Below, in pieces: positions 25,577-34,172 of a stretch of DNA of 54,798 nucleotides. The position numbers and the translations under genes are program-made. The notes beneath the pieces are model-generated. The model saw only the letters and a program-made list of their open reading frames with translations. It ran no database searches and was not told the DNA's origin. The stretch's first letter is position 1. Each line of letters begins with the position of its first letter. The stretch is from an uncultured bacterium. Lineage in GTDB: Bacteria; Pseudomonadota; Gammaproteobacteria; Burkholderiales; Burkholderiaceae_C. The stretch lies in assembly GCA_903928495.1 (NCBI GenBank), contig CAIYQZ010000063.1:1-54798 (forward strand). The letters run 5' to 3'.

Positions 25577-27937
25577 TCAGTCGGGCTCGGTGAAAAAGGC
25601 AAACTGGGCCTTGCCCTGCAGCTTGGCCTGGTACATGGCCTGATCGGCCTGGCGCAACAGTTGGTGATGCTCGACGGGCTGGGCCTGCGGGAAAAAGCTC
25701 ACCCCCAGGCTGGCTGACACCGCTACCTGTGCGCCGTTGAGTTCAATGGGCAATGACGCCGCCAACAGCAAGCGCTGCAGCGAGGTCTCAATCGCCTGTC
25801 CCTCCCCCACATCCAGCAACACCGCCACAAATTCATCGCCACCGAGGCGCGCCAGGGTGTCCCCCTCGCGCATCGACTGCTTCATGCGGCTGGACACCGT
25901 CTGAAGAACCCTGTCGCCCGCCTCATGGCCGTGCTGATCGTTCACGGTTTTGAACCCGTCCAGATCGATGAACACCACCGCCAGCCGCTGGTTGCGCCGC
26001 ACGGTGTGAGGCATCGCCTGTTTCAAGCGGTCCACCAGCACCAAACGGTTGGGCAAACCGGTCAGGCTGTCAAAGTGGGCCACCTTTTCAAGCTGTGCTT
26101 CGTGCTCCTTGAGCGCTGTGATGTCTGTGTAAAAAGCCACGTAGTGCGTCACGCGGCCGTCTGCGTCCTTGACGGTGCTGATGGTCACCAGGTCTGGGGC
26201 AATCTCACCGTTTTTGCGCCGGTTCCAGACCTCACCCCGCCACTGCCCCTGGGCCAGCAGCGTGTGCCACATGCCCTGGAAAAACGGCTTGTCGTGTCGT
26301 CCAGACAGCAGCAAGCGGGTGGTTTGGCCCGCCATGTCAGCCAGCGTGTAGCCGGTGATCCGGGTGAAGCCTTCGTTCACGTCGACGACAGTGCCCTCGA
26401 TGTCGCTGATGAGAATGCCCTCGCCTGCGTGGGTGAACACGCTGGCCAGTAGTTGCATTCGTTCCTCGGCCAACTTGCGCTCGGTGATGTCGATGCCGCT
26501 GCCAATGAAACCGGCAAACGCACCCTGGGCATCGTTGCGAGGCACACCGTTGAAGGCCATCCAGCGGTATTGGCCATCTCCACGGCGCAGCCTGTAATCC
26601 ACATGGAATGGCTCGCGTGCCGCGAATGCCAGCCGAAACACCTGCCTGGCGTGCAGCACATCGTCAGGGTGAACGGCCTGCACCCACTCACCCGCGACCT
26701 CCTGTTCCAGTGTTCGCCCGGTGAAATCGAGCCACACCTTGTTGAAGTAATTCAGTTGCCCGTCGGTCCCCGTCATCCACACCAGGGCTGGCGCGTTGTC
26801 GGCCAGCACCTTGAACCGGGTTTCGGTCTCATTCAGCGCGGTCTGACGCTGCTCCAGAGTTTGCAACAAGTGGTTGAAGCCGCCGATCAGCGCGCCCACC
26901 TCGTCCTCGCGGTGAATGCGCAACGGCATGACCGGTTTGTCTGACAGTGCCAGTTGGGTGAGCGTGCGGGTGGTGTCCATCAGCGGTGCCAGCTGCCGCC
27001 GCAGCACCCACCAGATCAGGCAGGACGTCAGCAATGCGATCAGTGGCAAGTAGACGGTCAGCAACCGCTTGCGCGCATCGTTGATGGGCGCGAAAGCCTC
27101 CTCGGTTGACAAAATGACGGACGTGTACCAGCCCGCAATGGGTACCTGCTTGATCGTCACCAGCACCTCCAGCCCATGCGGATTGGTCACCACCGCGCTG
27201 CCCTCATAGCCCGCCATGAACAGGTCGATCCAGGGGTTCACGCCGGGCGCAGGCAGCACCTCCATGACCCGGCTCTTGTCCGAGGTGGCAACGATGGTGC
27301 GGTTTTGAGGCGTGATGACAAACGTGTGCCCCGTGAGGCCAAAGCGCCTCTCGGTCAGCCGGTTCAGGAAGTTGGGTTGTTTCAGGTTGATGATGCCGCC
27401 CAGCACACCGCCCACACGCCCCTCGCTGTCACGCACTGGAACCGCCAGCACCACGAAGGGGTGCTGAGACTGGGGGTCGACCATGGGGGCGCCAACGTGG
27501 GGGGTGCCCTGCATCGCCCGTTTGAAATAGTCGGTGTCGGCCACATTGCGTCCCACGCGCTGCGCACGCTGTGGCGCCTCAGCCAGGACGTTCCCCTGGG
27601 CATCGACACCGATCAGGCCCTCATTGAACAGGTCCTGTGTCAACGGGTATCGCTCCAGCTGGCCTAGCACCTGGGCAAGCCCTTGACCGTCAGATCCGTG
27701 CTGAAGCAGCAGGGCCAGCGACTCAAGCGTCTTGATGCGCAATGCAATCGCGTCGTTCACATCCGAAGCCACCAGCGTGACCTTGGCCTGCTGCTGCTCG
27801 GTCAACAGACGCTGGAGATCTTGGCGCAACGATTGGCCCGTTACCAGCAGCACCACCATCAAGCCCAACAACGCGCTGAGCAGCGTGAACACCGTGATGC
27901 GGGTTCTGAGTGAATTCCAGTGAATGAACTTGGGCAT
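25577..27937 (-). CDS. dCache-HAMP-PAS-PAS-GGDEF diguanylate cyclase
   Basis: A 786-residue sensor enzyme. It has a membrane helix (about 12-32), a periplasmic dCache ligand-binding domain (35-285), a second helix (290-312) and HAMP (312-365). Two PAS domains (372-490 and 492-610) and a GGDEF domain (615-786) follow. The motif GGDEF is at 699-703 and the inhibitory-site motif REGD is present, so synthase activity is expected. It ends without an EAL domain. ATG 27937 is preferred over the upstream frame to 28030, which shows no domain. It is convergent with the phosphatase gene and lies just downstream of urtE on the same strand. Confidence 0.9.
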   Translation of the reverse strand: MPKFIHWNSLRTRITVFTLLSALLGLMVVLLVTGQSLRQDLQRLLTEQQQAKVTLVASDVNDAIALRIKTLESLALLLQHGSDGQGLAQVLGQLERYPLTQDLFNEGLIGVDAQGNVLAEAPQRAQRVGRNVADTDYFKRAMQGTPHVGAPMVDPQSQHPFVVLAVPVRDSEGRVGGVLGGIINLKQPNFLNRLTERRFGLTGHTFVITPQNRTIVATSDKSRVMEVLPAPGVNPWIDLFMAGYEGSAVVTNPHGLEVLVTIKQVPIAGWYTSVILSTEEAFAPINDARKRLLTVYLPLIALLTSCLIWWVLRRQLAPLMDTTRTLTQLALSDKPVMPLRIHREDEVGALIGGFNHLLQTLEQRQTALNETETRFKVLADNAPALVWMTGTDGQLNYFNKVWLDFTGRTLEQEVAGEWVQAVHPDDVLHARQVFRLAFAAREPFHVDYRLRRGDGQYRWMAFNGVPRNDAQGAFAGFIGSGIDITERKLAEERMQLLASVFTHAGEGILISDIEGTVVDVNEGFTRITGYTLADMAGQTTRLLLSGRHDKPFFQGMWHTLLAQGQWRGEVWNRRKNGEIAPDLVTISTVKDADGRVTHYVAFYTDITALKEHEAQLEKVAHFDSLTGLPNRLVLVDRLKQAMPHTVRRNQRLAVVFIDLDGFKTVNDQHGHEAGDRVLQTVSSRMKQSMREGDTLARLGGDEFVAVLLDVGEGQAIETSLQRLLLAASLPIELNGAQVAVSASLGVSFFPQAQPVEHHQLLRQADQAMYQAKLQGKAQFAFFTEPD

Positions 27938-28017
27938 GGGGCTTGAATGGACGGGGCCAGCGCCACCGGGGAAACAACGCCAGCGCACGGCATGTGCACA
28001 GCATCCGGTCCAGTATA

Positions 28018-28046
28018 GGCACACCCGCACGGCGGGCAGGTGTGCC
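28018..28046. other. Hairpin between urtE and the dCache diguanylate cyclase gene
   Basis: GGCACACC (28018-28025) pairs with GGTGTGCC (28039-28046), and CCCGC/GCGGG form an inner alternative stem. There is no T-run, so it may be a pause or RNA-stability element after the urt operon rather than a true terminator. Confidence 0.35.
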
Positions 28047-28081
28047 CAGACGCATACCCGAGTGCCCTGCCCCCAGTCAGG

Positions 28082-28774
28082 TCAGATCGACACCAACTGC
28101 CGCACGCCCTTGGCTTCCATCTCGCTGCCGGGGCCACGGGCAATGACCTCGCCGCGCTCCATGACCAGGTAGTCGTCGGCCAGCTCCTGAGCAAAGTCGT
28201 AGTACTGCTCGCACAGCAGAATGGCCATGTTGCCCCGGTCGGCCAACATGCGGATGACGCGGCCAATGTCTTTGATGATGCTGGGCTGAATGCCCTCAGT
28301 GGGCTCGTCCAGCACCAGGAGTTTGGGCCCGGCCGCCAGGGCGCGGGCAATGGCCAGTTGCTGCTGTTGCCCACCAGACAAGTCACCGCCCCGGCGGTGC
28401 AGCATTTGTTTCAGAACCGGGAACAGCTCAAACAACTCCGGGGGCACCGGCGTGCTGGCAGGCTTGTGGGCCAGGCCCATGTGCAGGTTTTCCTGCACGG
28501 TCAGGCGGGCAAAAATCTCGCGTCCCTGCGGCACAAACCCAATGCCTGCGCGCGCACGTTCGTAAGGCGTGGCTTTGGAAATGTCTTGCCCGTTGAACTT
28601 GATGCTGCCGTTTTTGATGGGCACCAGCCCCATCAGGCTCTTGAGGAGCGTGGTTTTGCCCACGCCGTTGCGACCCAGCAGCACGGTGACCTTGCCCAAC
28701 TGGGTTTGCAGGCTCACATCGCGCAGGATGTGCGAGCCACCGTAGTACTGGTTGATGGTGTTGACGGTGAGCAT
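28082..28774 (-). CDS. urtE: Urea ABC transporter ATP-binding protein UrtE
   Basis: The 230-residue ATPase is of the LivF/UrtE group. It has Walker A GRNGVGKT (34-41), signature LSGGQQQQLAIARAL near 135 and Walker B LLVLDEPTEGIQPS near 157. NQYYGGSHILRDVSL at the start and TEGIQPSIIKDIG are typical of UrtE. It is one of two ATPases that drive urea uptake. Four bases separate it from urtD upstream. This is the last gene of urtBCDE; a gene for a cyclic-di-GMP synthase follows 144 bases downstream. Confidence 0.95.
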   Translation of the reverse strand: MLTVNTINQYYGGSHILRDVSLQTQLGKVTVLLGRNGVGKTTLLKSLMGLVPIKNGSIKFNGQDISKATPYERARAGIGFVPQGREIFARLTVQENLHMGLAHKPASTPVPPELFELFPVLKQMLHRRGGDLSGGQQQQLAIARALAAGPKLLVLDEPTEGIQPSIIKDIGRVIRMLADRGNMAILLCEQYYDFAQELADDYLVMERGEVIARGPGSEMEAKGVRQLVSI

Positions 28775-28778
28775 TTTT

Positions 28779-29654
28779 TTAGCGTCCCAGATAGACCTCG
28801 ATCACCCGCTCATCCGCCTGCACCTGGTCCAGCGTGCCCTGTGCCAGCACAGAGCCGTCGCACAACACGGTGACGATGTCTGAAATGGTTTTGATGAAGC
28901 CCATGTCGTGTTCCACCACCATCAGGCTGTGTTTGCCTTTGAGGGTGAGGAACAACTCGGCCGTGCGGGCGGTTTCGTCGTCGGTCATGCCTGCCACGGG
29001 CTCGTCTAGCAGAAGCAGCTTGGGGTCTTGCATGAGCAACATGCCGATCTCCAGCCACTGCTTTTGCCCATGACTCAGCAGCCCCGCCTGCCGGGTGACG
29101 CTGGGCGCCAGGTGGATGGTGTGCAGCACATCTGCCAGACGGTCGCTTTGGGCGCTGTCCAGCTTGAACCGCATGGACGGCCACACCCCCTTGTGGGTTT
29201 TCAGGGCCAGCTCCAGGTTTTCGAACACGCTGAGGTGCTCGAACACCGTGGGCTTCTGGAACTTGCGGCCAATGCCCAACTGAGCAATCTCAGCCTCGCG
29301 GTGGCGCAGCAGGTCGATGGTGGAGCCGAAAAACACCGTGCCGCTGTCGGGCCGGGTTTTGCCGGTGATGATGTCCATCATGGTGGTTTTGCCTGCACCG
29401 TTGGGGCCGATGATGCAGCGCAACTCGCCGGGCGCGATGTCCAGACTGAGGTTGTTGATGGCCTTGAAGCCATCGAAACTCACGTTCACGTCCTCCAGGT
29501 ACAGGATGCGGCCGTGTGTCACGTCCACCTCGCCTGGGGTGTGTATCCGGCCAAAACCGGCCTCGCGACCACCCGATTCGGTTTGGCCAACGGCCGCCTG
29601 GCTCGATTTCCTCTGGAGCCGTTCGGCCCCTTGTTCCATCAGGTCAGGCGCCAT
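28779..29654 (-). CDS. urtD: Urea ABC transporter ATP-binding protein UrtD
   Basis: The ~290-residue ATPase of the LivG/UrtD group has Walker A GPNGAGKTT, a LSHGQKQWLEIGMLL signature and Walker B LLLLDEPVAGMTDDE, a Urt-typical variant. A basic and Gln-rich leader of about 40 residues precedes the core. The frame stays open to 30068 inside urtC. ATG 29654 with GGAG seven bases upstream is preferred; ATG 29639, which shares a base with the urtC stop, is an alternative that would be translationally coupled. It pairs with UrtE. Confidence 0.93.
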   Translation of the reverse strand: MAPDLMEQGAERLQRKSSQAAVGQTESGGREAGFGRIHTPGEVDVTHGRILYLEDVNVSFDGFKAINNLSLDIAPGELRCIIGPNGAGKTTMMDIITGKTRPDSGTVFFGSTIDLLRHREAEIAQLGIGRKFQKPTVFEHLSVFENLELALKTHKGVWPSMRFKLDSAQSDRLADVLHTIHLAPSVTRQAGLLSHGQKQWLEIGMLLMQDPKLLLLDEPVAGMTDDETARTAELFLTLKGKHSLMVVEHDMGFIKTISDIVTVLCDGSVLAQGTLDQVQADERVIEVYLGR

Positions 29655-30784
29655 GCTCTGTCTCCGCGCAGCTTTTTCACCAGGCCCACCACCCCATTCG
29701 GCAGGTACAGCGTGACAGCAATGAACAGTGCGCCCAAAAAGTACAGCCAGAACTCGGGCGCGGTGACGGTCAGCCAGCTTTTGGCTCCGTTCACCAGAAA
29801 CGCACCGACGATGGGGCCGACCAGCGTGGCCCTGCCCCCCACGGCGGCCCAGATCGCGATTTCGATGCTGTTGGCAGCGCTCATTTCGCCCGGGTTGATG
29901 ATCCCCACCTGCGGCACATACAGCGCCCCCGCAATGCCGCACATCACGGCAGAAATGACCCAGATCGTCAGCTTGTAGGGCAACGGGTTGTAGCCGCTGA
30001 ACATGACGCGAGTTTCGGCATCTCGGATGGCTTGCAGCACCCGCCCGAACTTGCTGGCAATGAGCCAACGGCCAAACAAGAAGCAGCCCAGCAGCGTGGC
30101 ACTGGTCAGTACAAACAGCGTCATGCGCATGTTCTGTGTGGCAATGGGCGTCCCCAGAATGCGCTTGAAATCAGTGAAGCCGTTGTTGCCGCCAAAGCCC
30201 GTTTCGTTACGGAAGAACAGCAGCATGGCCGCAAACGTCATGGCCTGGGTGATGATGGAAAAGTACACGCCCTTGATGCGCGAACGAAACGCAAAGTAGC
30301 CAAACACAAAGGCCACCAACCCGGGCACCAACACAATCAGAAACAGTGTGGCCACAAAGCTGTCGGACAGCGCCCAGTGCCAGGGCAGCTCCTTCCAGTC
30401 CAGAAACACCATGAAATCGGGCAGCTCGCTTTTGTAGTTGCCGTCGGTCCCGATCTGGCGCATCAGGTACATGCCCATTACATAGCCGCCCAGTGCAAAA
30501 AACAGGCCGTGGCCCAGGCTGAGGATGCCGGTGTACCCCCAGATCAGGTCCATGGCCAGGGCACAGATGGCAAAACACATGATCTTGCCCACCAGCGCCA
30601 CGCCGTAGTCGCTCAGGTGGAACACGCTGCCCTCGGGCACGGCGAGGTTCAGCACTGGGGCCAGCACACACAGCACCAGCAGCGCGGCACCGAAAGCGGC
30701 CCAGCCGCTGCGCGACAGCAGGGCAGGCTTGGGCGGCAGGGCCACAGGCGCAGACACAGGAGAAGAAGGGTTGGAAGTTGTCAT
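29639..30784 (-). CDS. urtC: Urea ABC transporter permease UrtC
   Basis: The 381-residue LivM-type permease has about ten helices. Recognisable UrtC features include LSDYGVALVGKIMCFAICALAMDLIWGYTGILSLGHGLFFALGGY and the large periplasmic loop GTDGNYKSELPDFMVFLDWKELPW. With UrtB it forms the channel for urea across the inner membrane. The N-terminus is a 25-residue Pro/Ala-rich cytoplasmic leader. Its end overlaps urtD, and 27 bases separate it from urtB upstream. Confidence 0.95.
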   Translation of the reverse strand: MTTSNPSSPVSAPVALPPKPALLSRSGWAAFGAALLVLCVLAPVLNLAVPEGSVFHLSDYGVALVGKIMCFAICALAMDLIWGYTGILSLGHGLFFALGGYVMGMYLMRQIGTDGNYKSELPDFMVFLDWKELPWHWALSDSFVATLFLIVLVPGLVAFVFGYFAFRSRIKGVYFSIITQAMTFAAMLLFFRNETGFGGNNGFTDFKRILGTPIATQNMRMTLFVLTSATLLGCFLFGRWLIASKFGRVLQAIRDAETRVMFSGYNPLPYKLTIWVISAVMCGIAGALYVPQVGIINPGEMSAANSIEIAIWAAVGGRATLVGPIVGAFLVNGAKSWLTVTAPEFWLYFLGALFIAVTLYLPNGVVGLVKKLRGDRAWRLT

Positions 30785-30811
30785 GGCGGGGAGCAGGTGT
30801 GGGTCTTGGTC

Positions 30812-32416
30812 TCAGGCTTCTGCACTGCGGCCCTTCATGGCAAAAATGCCCTGTGGACGCTTCTGGATGAAGATGATGATGAACACCAGCACGGCAATCT
30901 TGGCCAGCACGGCTCCGGTCCAGCCTTCCAGCAGCTTGGTGGCCATGCCCAGGCCCAAGGCGGCGTACACAGCCCCGGCCAACTGACCCACCCCGCCCAC
31001 CACCACCACCATGAAGGCGTCGACGATGTAGGTTTGCCCCAGGTCAGGCCCCACGTTGCCCACCTGGCTGAGCGCACAACCGGCCAGCCCGGCAATGCCC
31101 GAGCCCAGCGAAAACGCGTAGGTGTCAATTCGGGCGGTGTTCACGCCCATGCAACTGGCCATGGGGCGGTTTTGTGTCACGCCGCGCACAAACAGGCCCA
31201 GTCGCGTGCGCCCAATCAGCCAGGCCATGCCCAGCAGCACCGCAGCGGCAAACGCAATGATGACCAGCCGGTTGTAGGGCAAGGTCAGGTTGGCCAGCAC
31301 TTGCACACCGCCGCTCATCCAGCTGGGGTTTTCCACGCCCACGTTTTGCGCGCCAAACAGGCTGCGCACGGCCTGCATCAGCACCAGGCTGATGCCCCAG
31401 GTGGCCAGCAGCGTTTCCAGCGGGCGGCCATACAAAAAGCGCAGCACCCCACGCTCCATGGCAGCTCCCACCATGGCCGACACCGCAAACGCCACCGGCA
31501 GCGCCGCCAGCAGGTACCAGTCAAACGCATCAGGCAGGTAGGTGCGGAACAACCCCTGAACCACATAGGTGGCATAGGCGCCAATCATCATCAGCTCGCC
31601 GTGCGCCATGTTGATGACGCCCATCAGCCCGTAGGTGATGGCCAGGCCCAGCGCCACCAGCAGCAAGATGGAGCCTAGGCTCACGCCGGTGAACAACGCG
31701 CCCACGCGCTCGCCCCAGACCAGCGTTTCGGCAATGGTGCGCAGGCTGGTCTGGATGGCGGACTTGACTGCAGCGTCTTCCTCGTCGGCCAGGCGCTGGT
31801 TCAGCAGCAGTTGGGTGGCAGGCGTTTTGCTGCTGGCCAGGGCCTTGGCCGCTGCCAGGCGTTTGGCCACATCGGCACTGCCCAACAGCGCGGCCGAGCG
31901 GGCCAGTTCCAGTTGGGCCAACACCGCGCCGTCTTTCTCGGTCATCAACGCCTTGTCCAGCAGGGGCAGCAACGCTTCGTTCGGCTCCTTGATGAGCGTG
32001 GCCACCGCAGCCAGGCGTTCAGCGGGCGCACCTGAAAACAACTTGAGTGCGGCCAGCGCCGCATCCAGCGCGCTGCGCATGAAGTTGTTGTTGATCACGT
32101 CTTCCGCGTCGTCGGGCAGGGGCACGGCCTGGCCAGTCAGCGGGTCGGTGGCTTGGCCTGCGGGCGCATCAGGTGCCACGACGAACACGCGCTCGCCCGA
32201 CACCTTGACCGCGTCATTGGCCAGCGCCTGTATGAACGCCACGGTGGCATCGTCAGCGTCGACCACGGCCTGCCCCACGGCAGCCACGCGGTCTTCCGCC
32301 TCGCCAATTGACATGCTTTTTATGGCCTCAGCGCTGATTGCAAAAGCACTGGTAGCTACAAAAAAAGATAACAAGAAAAAGCCCAGGTGTCGCAAACCCG
32401 GTAAACCTGTGCGCAT
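30812..32416 (-). CDS. urtB: Urea ABC transporter permease UrtB
   Basis: The 534-residue protein is the long UrtB form: a signal peptide, a periplasmic helical domain (about 30-215), then a LivH-type permease with eight or so helices (from about 230; LFTGVSLGSILLLVALGLAITYGLMGVINMAHGELMMIGAYATY). The C-terminal half is very well conserved. Unusually, residues 19-35 of the signal region (from FVATSAF to AIKSM) are encoded by a copy of the window's dispersed repeat. In canonical loci urtA lies directly upstream; here a gene on the other strand separates them. Confidence 0.95.
   Translation of the reverse strand: MRTGLPGLRHLGFFLLSFFVATSAFAISAEAIKSMSIGEAEDRVAAVGQAVVDADDATVAFIQALANDAVKVSGERVFVVAPDAPAGQATDPLTGQAVPLPDDAEDVINNNFMRSALDAALAALKLFSGAPAERLAAVATLIKEPNEALLPLLDKALMTEKDGAVLAQLELARSAALLGSADVAKRLAAAKALASSKTPATQLLLNQRLADEEDAAVKSAIQTSLRTIAETLVWGERVGALFTGVSLGSILLLVALGLAITYGLMGVINMAHGELMMIGAYATYVVQGLFRTYLPDAFDWYLLAALPVAFAVSAMVGAAMERGVLRFLYGRPLETLLATWGISLVLMQAVRSLFGAQNVGVENPSWMSGGVQVLANLTLPYNRLVIIAFAAAVLLGMAWLIGRTRLGLFVRGVTQNRPMASCMGVNTARIDTYAFSLGSGIAGLAGCALSQVGNVGPDLGQTYIVDAFMVVVVGGVGQLAGAVYAALGLGMATKLLEGWTGAVLAKIAVLVFIIIFIQKRPQGIFAMKGRSAEA
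32314..32360 (-). repeat. Dispersed TAGCT-N17 repeat, copy G, inside the urtB signal sequence
   Basis: On the minus strand TAGCT, 17 bases, then CAGCGCTGAGGCC. It is read in frame as part of UrtB residues 19-35. The core differs from other copies (CAGCG for AAGCG), but the position and flanking bases match. Confidence 0.6.
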
Positions 32417-32474
32417 GTGACGCTGCCCCTGTGGTGTGTTGGGGCCAGTGTGCTCAATGCACCATTTTTGGGAA

Positions 32475-32492
32475 ATACGCCGTGTGGCGTAT
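32475..32492. promoter_or_regulatory. TACGCC-N4-GGCGTA palindrome upstream of urtB
   Basis: ATACGCC (32475-32481), GTGT, GGCGTAT (32486-32492). It lies 59 bases upstream of urtB and 150 bases upstream of the divergent EAL gene. The inner 16 bases match the site upstream of urtA (35532-35551) at 14 positions. Confidence 0.7.
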
Positions 32493-32641
32493 GGGAGGCC
32501 ACCGGAACCGCAGGCTGACGCACGATCAAGTGGCTGGTGGACTGCTTTTTGCTTGTTGCGCTGCGTTCACAGGGTCTTTACGGGTTTTCTTGCCTGCCGG
32601 GCAAAAGTGGTGTGAACTTGCGTGCCTCATAAGGAGTAACT

Positions 32642-34087
32642 GTGGATTGGTTGCCTTGGTTGTTGGTGGGTTTGCTGTCGACAGCCCTTGTGGTGCTGAT
32701 CACCCGGCGGCGGCAATCGTCGGTGGGGGGCAGCGCCTCTGACTCGTCCCAACTGCCTGCCTTGGAGTCCTCGGTCGCGCAACTTCAGACCATGGTGGCT
32801 CGCCGATCACAGGCGGCACACGCCAGTTCCAGTTCCTTTTGCCTCTTCTCCATCGGGATGGACAGCTTTCAGACTGTGACCGATGCCTTTGGCAGCATCG
32901 CGGGGGAACGACTGATGACCCAGATGGCCAGCCACATTGCCAACACGATGGGTACCGGACATGACATGGCACGGTTGGGCCCAGGCGAATTTGCTGCGAT
33001 GACCAACGGGGGCGCAAAGATCGGCGCGCCTCTGGCACAAAAGCTGTTGCAGGGCCTTGGCGACGTCAGCGCCTCCGGTCCACCCGGCATGCGGCTGACG
33101 TTTTCCATCGGTGTGGCGGTGTTTCCGGAGCATGGGGTCGAGAGCGTGCTGTACGACCATGCACAACTGGCCATGCGCAGTGTCCGGGGCAATGGTGGCG
33201 ATGGCTTTTGTCTCTACGACCCCCAAATGAGCGTGCAGGTCAAGCAGCAGACCCAGTTGGTCAACGATCTGCGCATGTCGGTCCAGCGCCGCGAAATGGC
33301 GCTGTACTTTCAAGCCAAGATCGACGCCGAAAGCCTGCAGGTGACCGCTTGCGAGGCACTGCTTCGCTGGAACCACCCGACCCGGGGCTCCATCAGCCCG
33401 GCAGTGTTCATTCCGCTGGCGGAGCAGCACGGGTTCATGGGCGAACTTGGCAAATGGGTCATCAACGAAGCCTGCAGGGAAGCGGTCAAGTGGCGCGACA
33501 AAGGCCTGCGCATGCGCGTGGCCGTCAACATTTCCGGTGCCCAGATGCGCGAGGAAGGTCTGGTCGACCACATCCTGCAGACACTGGCAGAGCACCGATT
33601 GCCGCCCGAACGGTTCACCTGCGAAATCACCGAATCGATTGCCATGGAGGACACCCAACGCACACGCGACACCTTTGAGCGCATGCGCGAGGCAAAGCTG
33701 CATGTCTCGATTGACGACTTTGGCACAGGACACTCCAGCTTGGCTTCATTGCGCAAACTGCCTGCAGCAGAATTGAAGATTGACCGTGCGTTTGTGATGG
33801 ACCTGGAGCAGAGCGAGGATGCGCGCTCCATCGCCCAATCGATCGTTCAAATGGCCAAGGCCCTGAAACTCCGGGTGGTGGCCGAGGGTGTGGAAACGGC
33901 GTGGCAGCGCGACTACCTGGTGTCCATCGGTTGTTCAGAACTGCAGGGCTACCTGTTCTCCATTCCAGTTCCAGCGCAGGAACTGGCCCGCCTGGCTGAA
34001 AGCGGGGCACTGAGCGGTTCAGCGGGTTTCCGGGAGTCCCTTTTTCAGGCAACAGATCTTCAGCCACTGATGCCCACTGATCGCTGA
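32642..34087 (+). CDS. Membrane-anchored EAL protein with degenerate GGDEF
   Basis: The 481-residue protein starts at a GTG (AAGGAG upstream) with one membrane helix (5-22). The GGDEF-like domain (about 60-200) has GPGEF at 113-117 instead of GGDEF and no inhibitory site, so it cannot be a normal synthase. The EAL domain (205-460) keeps Glu-Ala-Leu (238-240), ISGAQMREEGL and DDFGTGHSS, so cyclic-di-GMP phosphodiesterase activity is expected. It sits between urtA and urtBCDE on the opposite strand and shares the promoter region holding the palindrome at 32475. Confidence 0.9.
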   Translation: MDWLPWLLVGLLSTALVVLITRRRQSSVGGSASDSSQLPALESSVAQLQTMVARRSQAAHASSSSFCLFSIGMDSFQTVTDAFGSIAGERLMTQMASHIANTMGTGHDMARLGPGEFAAMTNGGAKIGAPLAQKLLQGLGDVSASGPPGMRLTFSIGVAVFPEHGVESVLYDHAQLAMRSVRGNGGDGFCLYDPQMSVQVKQQTQLVNDLRMSVQRREMALYFQAKIDAESLQVTACEALLRWNHPTRGSISPAVFIPLAEQHGFMGELGKWVINEACREAVKWRDKGLRMRVAVNISGAQMREEGLVDHILQTLAEHRLPPERFTCEITESIAMEDTQRTRDTFERMREAKLHVSIDDFGTGHSSLASLRKLPAAELKIDRAFVMDLEQSEDARSIAQSIVQMAKALKLRVVAEGVETAWQRDYLVSIGCSELQGYLFSIPVPAQELARLAESGALSGSAGFRESLFQATDLQPLMPTDR

Positions 34088-34097
34088 AAGCAAGACG

Positions 34098-34133
34098 TGA
34101 AAAAGCGGCCGATCCGTTGCCGGATGACCGCTT
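34098..34133 (-). terminator. Terminator of urtA (minus strand)
   Basis: AAGCGG (34103-34108) pairs with CCGCTT (34128-34133) and ATCCG (34112-34116) with CGGAT (34121-34125). Read on the minus strand the stem ends in a T-run, so it terminates urtA. It also meets the end of the convergent EAL gene. Confidence 0.7.
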
Positions 34134-34145
34134 GCAGTTGGCACA

Positions 34146-34163
34146 CCAGCCCTTGCGGGCTGG
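34146..34163. other. Perfect hairpin in the urtA 3' untranslated region
   Basis: CCAGCCC (34146-34152), TTGC, GGGCTGG (34157-34163). It lies just after the urtA stop and before the terminator, and probably protects the abundant urtA message from decay. Confidence 0.5.
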
Positions 34164-34172
34164 CAGCTGAAA

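Noticed and set aside
29516-31678. A 720-codon open frame antisense to urtC and urtB
   Set aside because: It is composed of Gln/His/Arg-rich text with no motif, and both urt genes are strongly recognised.
32450-32462. GTGC-TCAAT-GCAC near urtB as a possible NtrC site
   Set aside because: NtrC sites have TGC and GCA spaced by about 11 bases; here the spacing is five. The palindrome at 32475 is a better candidate.
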